Under the pieces are notes generated by a model. It saw nothing but the letters and a program-made list of their open reading frames with translations, had not been told where the DNA came from and did not search any database. A program made the position numbers and the translations under genes. Positions 49,501 through 59,800 of a DNA stretch of 64,000 bases are shown in pieces. This DNA is from Reticulitermes lucifugus (lineage: Eukaryota; Arthropoda; Insecta; Blattodea; Rhinotermitidae), in assembly GCA_026260175.1 (NCBI GenBank), contig JAKCWW010000458.1, positions 1 through 64,000 of the forward strand, in the 5' to 3' direction. The number at the start of each line of letters is the position of its first letter. Position 1 is the first letter of the stretch.

Positions 49501-52500
49501 AATACAGTGTAATAGATGATTTTTATTATGGAAACCTATATAAGTGTCACAGCAAATTTAGAAGACAGTTTCCCAGTTTCAGTTCCTACAAAATCAACAG
49601 TACAATGACTGGTGAACAAATTTTGAACTATACACTGTGTCTTAATGAAGAAGCGACAGCAAACACCATGTGTGCTTTCAGAAGAAACATCAGATGATAC
49701 AGGTGTGATCACAAGCATTTTAATAAAAATCTTGAAGACAGTTATCATAGGATACCAGTATATCAAAGTCATCTGTACATGCAGCCACAAAACTGCTTCA
49801 CTTGAAACCAGGAGGCAGAATGCTGCAGAAGTAGAGTTTTTTAACTGGTTCTGTAAAGCAGTGTGTAATTCTGAAGTCAATCCACTCCTAAATACTTTCA
49901 CAGATAAGGCATGGTTTTACTTATATGGACACATAAATACTCAAAATAACAGATATTGCATGGCAGATAATACCACACTAATACATGAGGTGCTGTTCCA
50001 TGACATTAAAATTTGGATATGGTGTGTCATCTATGTGACAAGAATAATCAGGCCCATCTTCTTTTCAGACACAATAAATTCACAAAGATACACTGGACAA
50101 ATCCTGAAAATGTACGTGATCAGGCCAGAGAAAACTATTTATTTCAGCAAGATGGTGCAACCACCTACAAAGCTGCCTTATGTACCATTCTTGTTGACCA
50201 AAGAATTCATCACCCTTTGTGGCTTGCTCATTCACCCAACCTGACAATATTTGACAACTTTGTGTGGAGAATTGTAAAAAAACAGTGCACATAAGAACAA
50301 TCAACAAACGCTGGAAAAACTTAAGAAACCATCAGGAGCAAAGTAGTAGCAATTACTAGATAAGAACTTCAAAAGAGTTTTAAATGATTCGTTCACCAGG
50401 GGTCAAGCACGTCTGTGAGTTGGATGTCATTTACAATGCCTGCTGTGGTCAAGTATGTCTGTGAGTTGGACGATGTCATTTACAATGCCTGCTCTAACAC
50501 ATCTAAGTCATATTACATAACACAGCCAGTCAGTGTAGACTGTATGAGCGGGATTGTAGATTCTTCGTGCAAGTTCCACATTCAGCTGCTGCTGGACACC
50601 CTGTAGTACATGACAGAAGGCTTCACAGCAGCTAGATAGGTTGAAAATACAAACAGAGCAACCCAATAATGTCACATCTCTGTAGGACATCACCTAGTCA
50701 TACTCAAAAAAAGAAAAACTGATCTGATTTTGTTGCTTGATGCAGATAAGTAATGCCAGTTGGTAATCCACTATGCATATTTCTGTTTTTTTATTTAATG
50801 ACTTAATATGTGGATCCAGGCCTCGCTCCACTATATATATACCCAAATGACACATTCTTTACTAAGGCTCACAATTCAAGTACTTACCAGCACTCCATCA
50901 TGAACACGAACACCTGAATAAACAGTTCCAAAACCACCTTTGCCGAGAATGTTCCCAACACGATAAGCTCTCTCAAATGAATCAGAATGGTGATGTCCTT
51001 TGAAAAGAAAAAAAGAGGATAATATTCACATAGAAAGGAATACTACTTTTGACATATTAACATTAATACCAGTACAACGTCTTCCCTAAATATACTATAA
51101 AAAAGATGCAATATCCAGCACCTCTGTGACCAGTGGGTTGCTGAATATTGTAATTCAGGAGTGCACAAATTTTCCAAAAACATATGACCCACCCCAACAA
51201 TTCTAGGCACCAGAAAGGTAACATGAACAATGATCCATACTGAGGATCCATTAACATCACACACCACTGTCAAAATGTAATCACCATGGCGATGTGGTAC
51301 CCGAGATTTGTACACCTGTCATAATTTTCCAGATATTAGAATGTCCAGTGTGCATCTTCATGTGCCTACCAGTCTCAGGGATAGACTTAACCACATACAG
51401 AATGTTCCACATAAGGTGTGCCAAACTTCAGGATATTATTTGAGTCGTTTCAAGTAAAAAATGCTGTATCAACACATGCCAGATTATCAATTGTTACACT
51501 GATATGAACATTTTAATGTACATACATGGTGACAACTTAAAATTTGACAGTACATGTTTTATCATACCATACATGTAAGACAAAACTTGTGTGTCAGGTA
51601 ACACCACAACACAAAGGCACAAATTCGGTCTACCCCCACTGTATGTATATCAAAAGAAACTTATGTGCTTATGTGTCAGATAATACCATAAAAGGCATCA
51701 ATTATTGGTTATGTTACAGAGTTAGTCATGTTAATTTACGCAGTTACAATATGGAAGAAGAAGAACAGTTCTGATTACATAATATCAAAGCACATGGTTT
51801 TTCTGTTATGCTATACTGATTACTATCTAATGACAAGTTTAAACATGAAGGCCCAGGTCAAACAATGGTACAGCAGTCACATAATAAATCAATGCCAGTT
51901 CAAACTGCAGACAGTGTAAATGTGTTTGTGTTATGGCCTGACTAGTAATGAAGAGATCCTGCAAATCTGATGTGGTTGTGGAAATAAGACAGTACATACC
52001 AAATTAGCATTAAGGGAGGAATAACTGAAAAATGGCTTCTAAGAAATTGCACTTGAAGCACCAAGTATAGGCCTAAAGACATTTCTGTGGAGGATATATC
52101 ACTGACAGAACACAGCATTAAAATGTTAAGTCCCTAAACAGATGCAAATGGATAAGGTGTAAAAAATGTTATCTATGTCCAAAAACAACAAGAGTTACAA
52201 ACATCAAATGACGCTCTTCTTTTCGGTACCTGCACCATGTACTGGCTAAATGTTCTCCCACTTCAGAGAAACATAATGCCTCCATCTTCAGGGTGACTGA
52301 ACTGTTTCAAGAGGATGTGACATGAAGGAAGAAAATGTGTCACACAGGATGATTTGAGGGAGTTCTACCGATCACAGCTATGGAAGGTGGGAAGAGGGGA
52401 TAGGTTTTTCCCAAGCAATGAAAGGCAGTTAAGATTTTAAGTACTTGGATGGGAAACCATTAAGGTTGTGCTGTGGGCTTTAGTATTGAAGCAATCAGTT

Positions 52501-53940
52501 TGTGGCCCGTGAGGGTGAGGCCATCACATTCTTGAGTATGCCTGCCACCTTCATTCCTTATGGGAATGAATTAGGAACTTCTACAATTTACTTAGAGAAA
52601 ATCCATCCTCTGGGTTCATCTTGTTGAAATGCAGTTTAATCCATACTGATTCCCTTGTGAGCCAGTCCATACACCTGGATTTTCTGGCACGGATACTCAT
52701 ATTGCTCAGCACGATCTGATAGCTGAGGTGAGTGGTATGTTTGGCCATAGTGGACTGTAACAAACACAGAAGTTAACTGTGGCAGAACACCACAATGACC
52801 TTGGCCACTTGATAAAGCTCAACACAGTATCCTGACCAGAAAATCCAGGCACATGTTCCAGCTCATAAGGGAAGCAATGAAAACTGAACTGCACTCCAAC
52901 ATTAACTGGAAGGGTGAATTCTCCCTAAGTATATCACAGAAGTCCCCAGTTCATTCCCTGAAAGAAAAAAAGCACCATGCATTCTCCAAGAATATAACAA
53001 CTTCCCCTCCTGTGGCTATGAACCCCTTACTTCAATACCGATGCACAGTGCAGTCAACAGCCAAGAACTAATCATGCAGAATGCTGCTCAACAGCACACA
53101 CAGATTAGACCACAGACACTGCAAACATTATTTTCACATCTCCAACTGGGAAGGACAAAAATCTGGGATGGGTATTCTTGGAAATCTTGCCTCCCACTGC
53201 CTTGGGCCAAACTCTCTCAAACTGTTCTATATACATTACATACATTCTTTTTCCATATTACATCGTCTTGAACCATTTGTTATCCTGAAGATGGAGGCAG
53301 TATATTCCTCCTAAATGACAGAACATTTAACCACTACATGCTGCAGACACCCAAAAAGAGACCATCATTTAGTTAACAACTGCTGTGACATCTTGAACAG
53401 TTACACACACACACACATATTCTACATCCGTCTCAGTCCTCTGAAAGATCTACAGATGGAAAGGAAACAAATTCCAGTGTGGTCTATTCAATTCTACTGC
53501 ACAGGCTGTAACACTTCAAGTCTATTCTGTAGATATGAAAAGAAGCAAAAATTAATTAGGCATTCGATAAATATACAACGTTTTGTTACATAATCAATGT
53601 GATAGGCAAGTCTCTGCATATAAATAACAATAATTTATGTGTTTGGAAATTATTCCGCTAATAACACTTTGCAGTTCAACTGACTTTATCCCTCAGTTGT
53701 CAAAACGAACATAACTTCACTCTTACAGAAAAAATCACTAGTTCCCATAAATGAAAGCAGCACTTCAAGCGCAGACCAGTTAAAGATACGAAAAAGCGTT
53801 TGCTCCATCCTTCACGGGCATTTTGGTAATCGTGACAGGCTAATTCCAGGAATCTTACCTTGCCTATCCTTCTCCGAATGCAGATGCGAACCGCTTTCCA
53901 ATATACTTGAAATGGATCTTCCTAAGTCGGAAACCTCCAT
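43384..53940 (-). CDS. PIM-family serine/threonine kinase, complete
   Basis: The gene encodes a constitutively active-type Ser/Thr kinase of the PIM family. In vertebrates these kinases act downstream of cytokine signalling in survival and translation control; the insect role is unknown to me. Coding exons on the minus strand are 53940-53859, 50997-50888, 48724-48677, 47964-47701, 46887-46788, 45449-45273 and 43595-43384. They total 993 nt (330 residues plus stop) with all phases consistent. Visible features are the glycine loop [11 protein letters not shown] (46-56), Lys68 (VAIK), C-helix Glu89, the hinge ERPD (120-123) with the proline typical of PIM kinases, HRDIK with catalytic Asp166, DFGSG (185-189), PPEWI (208-212), and [20 protein letters not shown] in the C-lobe. 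Vertebrate PIMs have about 310-330 residues, so this is full length. The start is supported by an in-frame stop 27 bases upstream and by G at -3 and +4. Like other PIMs it has only a short N-terminus and no regulatory domain. A Penelope-like fragment pair sits in intron 1 and a transposase fossil in intron 2. Confidence 0.95.
45273..45449 (-). CDS. PIM kinase, exon 6 (activation segment and C-lobe)
   Basis: The exon lies between TGCTTTTAG and a GTATAT donor. It encodes [39 protein letters not shown], then [19 protein letters not shown]. The YHGRS[10 protein letters not shown] and CGD-x-PFE segments are strongly PIM-specific. Confidence 0.95.
46788..46887 (-). CDS. PIM kinase, exon 5 (DFG)
   Basis: The exon begins with [20 protein letters not shown] and continues [14 protein letters not shown]. 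It provides the metal-binding DFG and the family-typical DFGSG and YTDFDGTR sequences. It ends one base into the Gly codon before GTAAGT. Confidence 0.95.
47701..47964 (-). CDS. PIM kinase, exon 4 (hinge and catalytic loop)
   Basis: This 88-codon exon is in phase 0 at both ends. It encodes [51 protein letters not shown], and [12 protein letters not shown]. It holds the C-helix glutamate, the ERPD hinge and the catalytic aspartate. Confidence 0.95.
48677..48724 (-). CDS. PIM kinase, exon 3 (ATP-binding lysine microexon)
   Basis: The exon is only 16 codons ([16 protein letters not shown]), between TAATTTCAG and GTAAGT. It carries the invariant ATP-anchoring lysine of VAIK and the DW of the PIM-typical R/K-x-x-DW segment. 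Its length makes it easy to miss in automated gene models. Confidence 0.93.
48725..49540. other. PIM intron 2, distal part; nothing seen
   Basis: This is intronic sequence between exon 3 and the transposase fossil. It is AT-rich with no recognisable element. Confidence 0.5.
49545..50400 (+). pseudogene. Tc1/mariner-superfamily transposase pseudogene in PIM intron 2
   Basis: The + strand encodes, in order, a helix-turn-helix-like start ([10 protein letters not shown]), [77 protein letters not shown] and, after a frameshift between about 50060 and 50145, [14 protein letters not shown] and [16 protein letters not shown]. The three catalytic Asp positions are visible (codons 49903-49905, 50151-50153 and 50253-50255). 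The last two are separated by 33 residues. Frame changes inactivate it. It lies opposite in orientation to the host gene, so it is not part of the kinase transcript's coding sequence. Terminal inverted repeats were not found. Confidence 0.8.
50411..50500 (+). repeat. Direct tandem duplication, about 46 bp
   Basis: GTCTGTGAGTTGGA and TGTCATTTACAATGCCTGCT occur twice, beginning at 50411 and 50457. It lies directly downstream of the transposase fossil. Confidence 0.8.
50888..50997 (-). CDS. PIM kinase, exon 2 (glycine loop)
   Basis: After a polypyrimidine acceptor (TTTCTTTTCAAAG) the exon completes a Gly codon and encodes [20 protein letters not shown] followed by [16 protein letters not shown]. 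It holds the nucleotide-binding glycine loop and ends in phase 0 before GTAAGT. Confidence 0.95.
52195..52790 (-). pseudogene. Penelope-like element 3' fragment (minus arm)
   Basis: The minus strand encodes [36 protein letters not shown] and SLSKL. This is the conserved C-terminal end of the GIY-YIG endonuclease domain of Penelope-like retroelements (R-K-S-R-x-x-x-x-x-x-R-E-x-x-x-I-x-L-H-x-N-x-x-x-x-x-x-G-F-x-L-S-K). The non-coding 3' tail follows and contains CCCTGAAGATGGAGGCAT. The catalytic part of the domain and the reverse transcriptase are missing. Confidence 0.65.
52800..53395 (+). pseudogene. Penelope-like element 3' fragment (plus arm)
   Basis: The + strand encodes [35 protein letters not shown] and [14 protein letters not shown]. 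This is the same GIY-YIG C-terminal block as the minus arm, followed by a longer linker. The tail contains TATCCTGAAGATGGAGGCAG and ACATTTAACCACTACATG, which align with the tail of the minus arm (ACATTTAGCCAGTACATG). The two fragments thus face away from each other around about 52795. Confidence 0.65.
53859..53940 (-). CDS. PIM kinase, exon 1 (start codon)
   Basis: The exon begins [20 protein letters not shown] and ends one base into a Gly codon before GTAAGA. An in-frame TAG lies at 53967-53965 and no other ATG intervenes, so this is the best start. The sequence around it (GTAATGG) has G at -3 and +4. Confidence 0.88.
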
Positions 53941-54500
53941 TACTGTACGTTCAGTGTACACTGCCTATATTCCAACATCACAATAACAAAAATGACAATG
54001 AATCAACTGAGGAGGATTCACTATGCATGGTACAAACATAAGGAGTTACAGCGAATCGCACTACACACGAACAAGTCTCAGTACTTTCCTCAGAAGTACC
54101 GGATCCTTTGTCGCTGTTCAATACTGCATACCGAAACCAATACAAACACACAAAACGGAGGAAATACTGCAAATTACTGATAAGAAACTACTCAGCACTT
54201 CCCTCAGCACACAGCCATTTTGTTCATCCCCACATACACACTGCCACGGAACTACCAACGCCTACGTGAACACAAATTTCTGAGCACGGATAGAATGAAC
54301 ACCGTACCGCCACGTGATGTTGGGTAAATTTTGTAATAGTTCGGCGGTTTGGGTACCGTAGGCAATTACACGGAGTGCCTTGAGCAATACTTGATACCTC
54401 TAATCCGCATTCGATACGCACACAAAATTATACATCAGTGATTTCGATCGTATGACAGCAGCAGTGCAGTAAGTACGTTTTAGGCGCGTTCGCGAGATAG
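53941..54500 (-). promoter_or_regulatory. 5' UTR and presumptive promoter of the PIM kinase
   Basis: The stretch upstream of the ATG is richer in CpG than its surroundings, with GTACCGCCACGTGATG near 54306 and AGGCGCGTTCGCGAGA near 54482. A perfect E-box CACGTG lies at 54311-54316. No TATA box is obvious. Whether a non-coding first exon exists cannot be told from sequence alone. Confidence 0.4.
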
Positions 54501-54504
54501 CATG

Positions 54505-54960
54505 AGGCGACTGTTAGGTTCGTCACGTCTGTCCACATGGAACAACTCGGCTCCCACAACGGATTTTCATGGAACTTGATATTTCAGGATTTTTCGAAAA
54601 TCTGTCGAGAAAATTCAAATTTCATTAAAATCTGACAAGAATAACGGCTACTTTAAATGAAGAACTATGTATTTTATCATAACTCGCTTAATTACTCTTA
54701 GAATGAGAAATATTTCAGACAAACGTTGCAGAGGAAATCAAAACACACATGTTATGTTCAATAACTTTTTCCCGAAAATCATGCCGTTTATGAGATAATG
54801 TGGAAAATATGGTCACAGACGACAATATAGCGCATGCGCAGTGCATGCTTGCTAACTAAGGCAGCAGACGCACGCAGAATATGCAATACGTATTACGTTT
54901 CGACAGCAAAATTGTTACGCAAACGCGCCCCAATGTTACATGTACACTACCGTCTTGTTG
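54505..54960 (+). repeat. Dispersed repeat family, longest copy
   Basis: Shares blocks with 16800-17185 and 11785-12010: GGCTCCCACAACGGATTTTC, AAATCTGTCGAGAAAATTCA, AAATCTGACAAGAATAACGG, GAGATAATGTGGAAAATATG and GCAGACGCACGCAGAATATG. It abuts the CpG-rich promoter region of the PIM gene. Confidence 0.65.
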
Positions 54961-56555
54961 TGTATACTTCAAACATAAAATATCCTCGGAAATTATACAG
55001 CGATCGAAACTTGTGGATTGACGCATGGGAGAAGCTATCCCCTGCTTCAGTGCATTGTATGAGCTTGCAGTACACGATCTGAATTTGATATTGAAACATA
55101 AGGGACAGGAAACCCCAAACGTGAACCGTTTCCACATAAAGGATGTGCATCAAAGTGTACATTTGCAAGCACCATACCATTACATCTTTAAACAACTCTA
55201 AAATCTTATCACAGAAGAACGCCGAATACGCGGGGATTTATTCACCTCCTTGGTGATTGAGAAACATTAAATGTCATGGAGATCTGACAGTCCAAATAAA
55301 CCCCACTTATGAACATCTTTTGAAAGGAGACAAACACAAATATCTCTTCGGAGCTGCAGGTCTTCCTTACTTTCCCTTTACATTTTGTCTGTATCACTTA
55401 TCACACACTTCACTTTCCGAATCCATTACCTGTTGGTAACACACACCCCTCTTATAATTGTAAAAACTGTTCCTAGTAATTAGCCTAATCAGTAGGCCTA
55501 TGTGTGCGTATAAATGTTTGTTTCATTAACTGTATTTAACTTCATTTATTAAAGCCAATTTACAGGCAACCACTGCAAAAAAAACTACATACAGCTATAA
55601 AACGGAACAAGGTATCTACAAACAAAATAAAATAAATACACAAAACATCAAATATAAAACAATATGCAGATTATAAAATGTCAAAAACGGAAATCAAATC
55701 TTCACTACAAATAGCATATTCCTGCACATAATGTTGCAGAAATTACACCTTTCAATGACACACTGACCTTGAAAGTAAACAATGGAAGTGGAGAAACAGT
55801 ACCTTCTTCTGGCATATAATGCCGTGTAGATTGGCATATGGGAACTGTTTCAGAGGATCACACTGTCCAGATTTTCAGCATGCATCGATGACTGGACTAC
55901 ACTGAAGACTGAAGCAGTAAACCTGTGTAAAACCATCTATATATGAATCTACAGAGGGCCATATTCCACAAAATTGGAAACTCAGCACCACCATAACAAC
56001 CTCAAATCCTGCAAAATTAGCACAGTTTCTGGGAATTCTAGTACGAGAATCAAAAATGGAAGAGCAACCAATTTTGTTCTTAAAACCTTCAACAATAAGT
56101 ACTGCATACAAATGCTGCCACCTGAAACATACTGTTTAAAGATGAAACCTAATATTTCCACATATATCCATAAAATATCTGATGTGTCATAAGGCTACAA
56201 ATTTCCTCTGCATTCTTTCACGTTTCAGATAAAACTGTCAATGGAACAGGGTCCCAGCCAACAGACACATACTCATGGGCTGCACAATGAAAATTGAAAA
56301 GACTATCAATAATGGGAATAAGAAACGAAAGGTAACACAACATAACATACTCAATATTTTTAAACTATGAGAATATATGCAGTCAATCTGGCAGAATTTC
56401 ATGATTACTGAAAAACTGGAAATAAGAGATACAATTATTATTATAATCTATAATTCAAGACAAGACTGAACTTTAGCAGAGGATCATTCCATTCTCTGAA
56501 CACCAGATTTACATGGTATTAGTATCAGAGTATTGATGTTAACAGACATAAGAAT
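54961..56555. other. Intergenic, no gene seen
   Basis: AT-rich; no exon or defined element recognised. Confidence 0.45.
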
Positions 56556-56559
56556 TTAT

Positions 56560-56800
56560 AATACATTTTCAAGTAATCAGCAAGCAAGATGTACTCATAA
56601 TTTTAATATAGTCATACGTATCACTAATGAAAATATTAAACGGCAAGGGTCCCAAAGTGGATGTTTGTGGAATAACAAATTTCACATGGTATGAAACAGA
56701 AAGGATTCCAAAAATATGAACAAAAGATTGTTTATTGGGCAAATAGCTATGGGACATATAGTTCAGACCATTACAACACAACACATTAAAATGCATACAC
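56560..56800 (-). pseudogene. LINE reverse-transcriptase fragment
   Basis: The minus strand reads SYLPNKQSFVHIFGIL, VSYHVKFVIPQTSTLGPLPF and NIFISDTYDYIKI. This matches the RT core pattern SYL-x-x-R-x-Q-x-V and G(V/I)PQG(S/T)-x-LGPLLFN-x(F/Y)I-x-D of Jockey/CR1-type non-LTR elements. The glycine of PQG is changed and no downstream YADD box is intact, so it is a dead fragment. Confidence 0.65.
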
Positions 56801-59800
56801 ATTAACCAAGCCTGACATTTGAAACAATCAGGTTCATCCTCAACATATCAAAATATGTCAGGTTTGTAAACTGAGTTGTGTATCAGGTTGACGTAAATTG
56901 ACTGCATTGATGATTTTGTTCATAGTGACTCAACATGCAAGTTGTCTTGCAACCAAAATGTGTCAGGATTCGTCAAATGGAAAGAAAAAACAGTACCTTT
57001 GTACTTGCACAGTGTATTCTTGTACTTCACTATTGTGTAACCTTCAACAGAAGAATGGGACATACCATTAAATGTAGAGCCTTTTCATGCAAATGGGAAA
57101 ACACTGTCCTGCAGTGGTAATTTAAATTGAATAGTGGGCTGGCCATAGCAGAAAGCTGGCATTTAAAAGACAATATGTTAAAAGGTTAATCATTTTCTTT
57201 AGACAGCACAGATGCTGTGCACATAGTTAAGATTGCCTAGTGATATGCAGACAAATTTTTTTTGAGACCTGAATATGTATGCTGAATATTTTTGCGTTGC
57301 CTGTAACATGATAAAAGTATGTTTACCATATTAAATATTCATAAGTAAAAAACTACATACTATATCGACCTGGGTAACTCAAATCCTGAACTCATATACT
57401 AATATGAAAAGGACCAGACTTCCTGTTTGACCCCAGGCTTTATATCTTAATGCATGCTTGCCTGAAACCCTGGAGTAAGCGTGGGAGTGTGTATGTTACA
57501 GTTTGACCAGTTTTATTAACTCTTGGGCTGTTCCTTCAGTGTGAATGTACTGTTAGTAACAACTTTAATACGCCTGAATTTTTAAGTAAGTTGTTTCTCA
57601 GACACATGATAATGATTTCCCAACCTTTTCTTGTTATGCTCCTAACTGGTCTGTCACAAACTGCATTTTCCAACCTCAGTGTATTAACATAAAATCAAAA
57701 GACAGAGAGAAAGAGAGAGAAGGGGGCAGGGGATGGAGAGAAGAAGAGCCTCAAACCACCTCTGTGGACTGAGCACTATGCTGGGAATCACTGGCAAAAG
57801 TTGCATTATCTGCAAAATTATGCTAGACATAAGTAAATGCATATAAAAATACTAGTTTTCAAAATAACCATTTTAGCAACATCATGGTGTGTAAAATACA
57901 CTTAATATTGCATTACAATTTCATCTCTGAAGAGTCTAATGTAAGTGAAAGAATGTCATAAAACCTTCTCAGGTGTCCAGCTGCATCAAATTGAAACAGC
58001 AGTTCTTTTGTTCTGAATCAATGCAGCTGGTCACCCAGTGAGATTTCATTAATTTGAGTTGCATGAAAGCTCAGACCTTATACTGCAAGATGTCATAAAC
58101 CAACACAGAATAAACTAAGGACGATTTAGGCACTAAGACGTGTACAGACTGACAGGACCCTGCATAAAGTTTGCTACGGTTAAGCGTCCATTTGCTCAAG
58201 AGCTCAAATTGTTAGCAAATGTCTACAAAAATTTTGAAAAAGTTGCTGTATTGAAAAAGTATATAACACTAAATGTTAACCTTATTTAATTATACTGTGC
58301 TGAGAAATTTCAATAGCAAAATCAGTAAAATCTTGAAACTTGTACAAAATAAGACAACTCTACTAGCTTTCACTATCCAAGAAATTTCAAGTTTGAATAA
58401 TATAATTTTGGACCCTTGTTGACAATTAGACATTCCCATGTAAAACAATACTTGTTAGGCCATGCCCAGTAGAATTACACTCCACATAATATCCACACAA
58501 AACACTCAATGCTCTAGTGAAAACATACATGTGTCCAACATAAAACAAAATGTGTGAGAAACACAGCAAAGTTACTCAAACTACAGCCTTACAAAACTTC
58601 AGTTGCTCACTTTATAGCCATGTTGTATGTTCAGTCCATGTTGGTAAGTTTGATCCTGAGCAGACATATTTTTACCAGCATTATTTGAATGGACAAATGT
58701 AACACTCTAGTCAGTGAAGTACAGAAAATCCACGCCTTATTATATACAACTTTATTCCATGACTTAAAAGTTGATGCATGGGATGTCCCGAGTGTGGGAA
58801 GGATTTTGAGTTGTTTTTGCAGGTACAATTAAATCTGACAGCTATGGTTCAGGTACTGCACATAAAGCAGCCACCTTCTCTATGTTATCACAACTGCAAA
58901 CTGAGTAAAAACGGAGCCATTATCACTATGAGCACACATAGCAGCACGGCCCAGCATCATCACAGCTGCAAAATAATCTCACTGTATAAGGTTTAACTTA
59001 TTTAAGTTTCAGAAACTATATAAGTAACAATATAGCTGTACTGGAACTACTGGATATCTTAAACTAAGAATTCGGTAAAGGAATTGTATGCCAAGGTTTT
59101 TTTTATTTTAAGGAACCTATATATAACAAATCTGAATAAGTTCAGAGTCCTCAACTTCATTATATAGATGTTTAACTACACTTGGTAATTTCTTTAAAAA
59201 AATTACATGACAAATAAACTGTTACCTTACTGTTGGCAGCATATACCTAAGAGCTCTAAGAGTGAACATCTGTCCTTTCACTCTGTTTTTAGATATTCAG
59301 TTCAGTTACATCACATAGACATAATATAAATAATGAATATTGATGGTAATTACTGTTATAAATATTAATGATACTAATATTAACATTAATAACAATAACT
59401 ATTCATTATTCATAATCTGAACAGAAATAATTACACAATAATATACAAGATAAATGATATGGTTACCCAGGGTAGGAACTGGGAAAGCAGGGAAAAAAAT
59501 CAATCTCTCTACATGACAACCTCCCAACTTTTCTATCACTGTAACAGGCTGTATATAAGAAAGGTGGGATTAGAGTTTTATATATACGTATATGACTTCA
59601 TTGGTTCACTGGATTTTTCTAAACAATTTCAGTTAAAAATTTTCTGAGATGAGAACTTGGAAGGAGAGCTATGAGCCAAAATCCCAAATTTCTAACTCAA
59701 TGAAAACCTGCTGCTAGCTAATTATTAGCATCCTTATACACAGATGCTGCACATCCATTTTCCCCAGCATCCACAGGACCCACAATCAAGAACAACCTTC

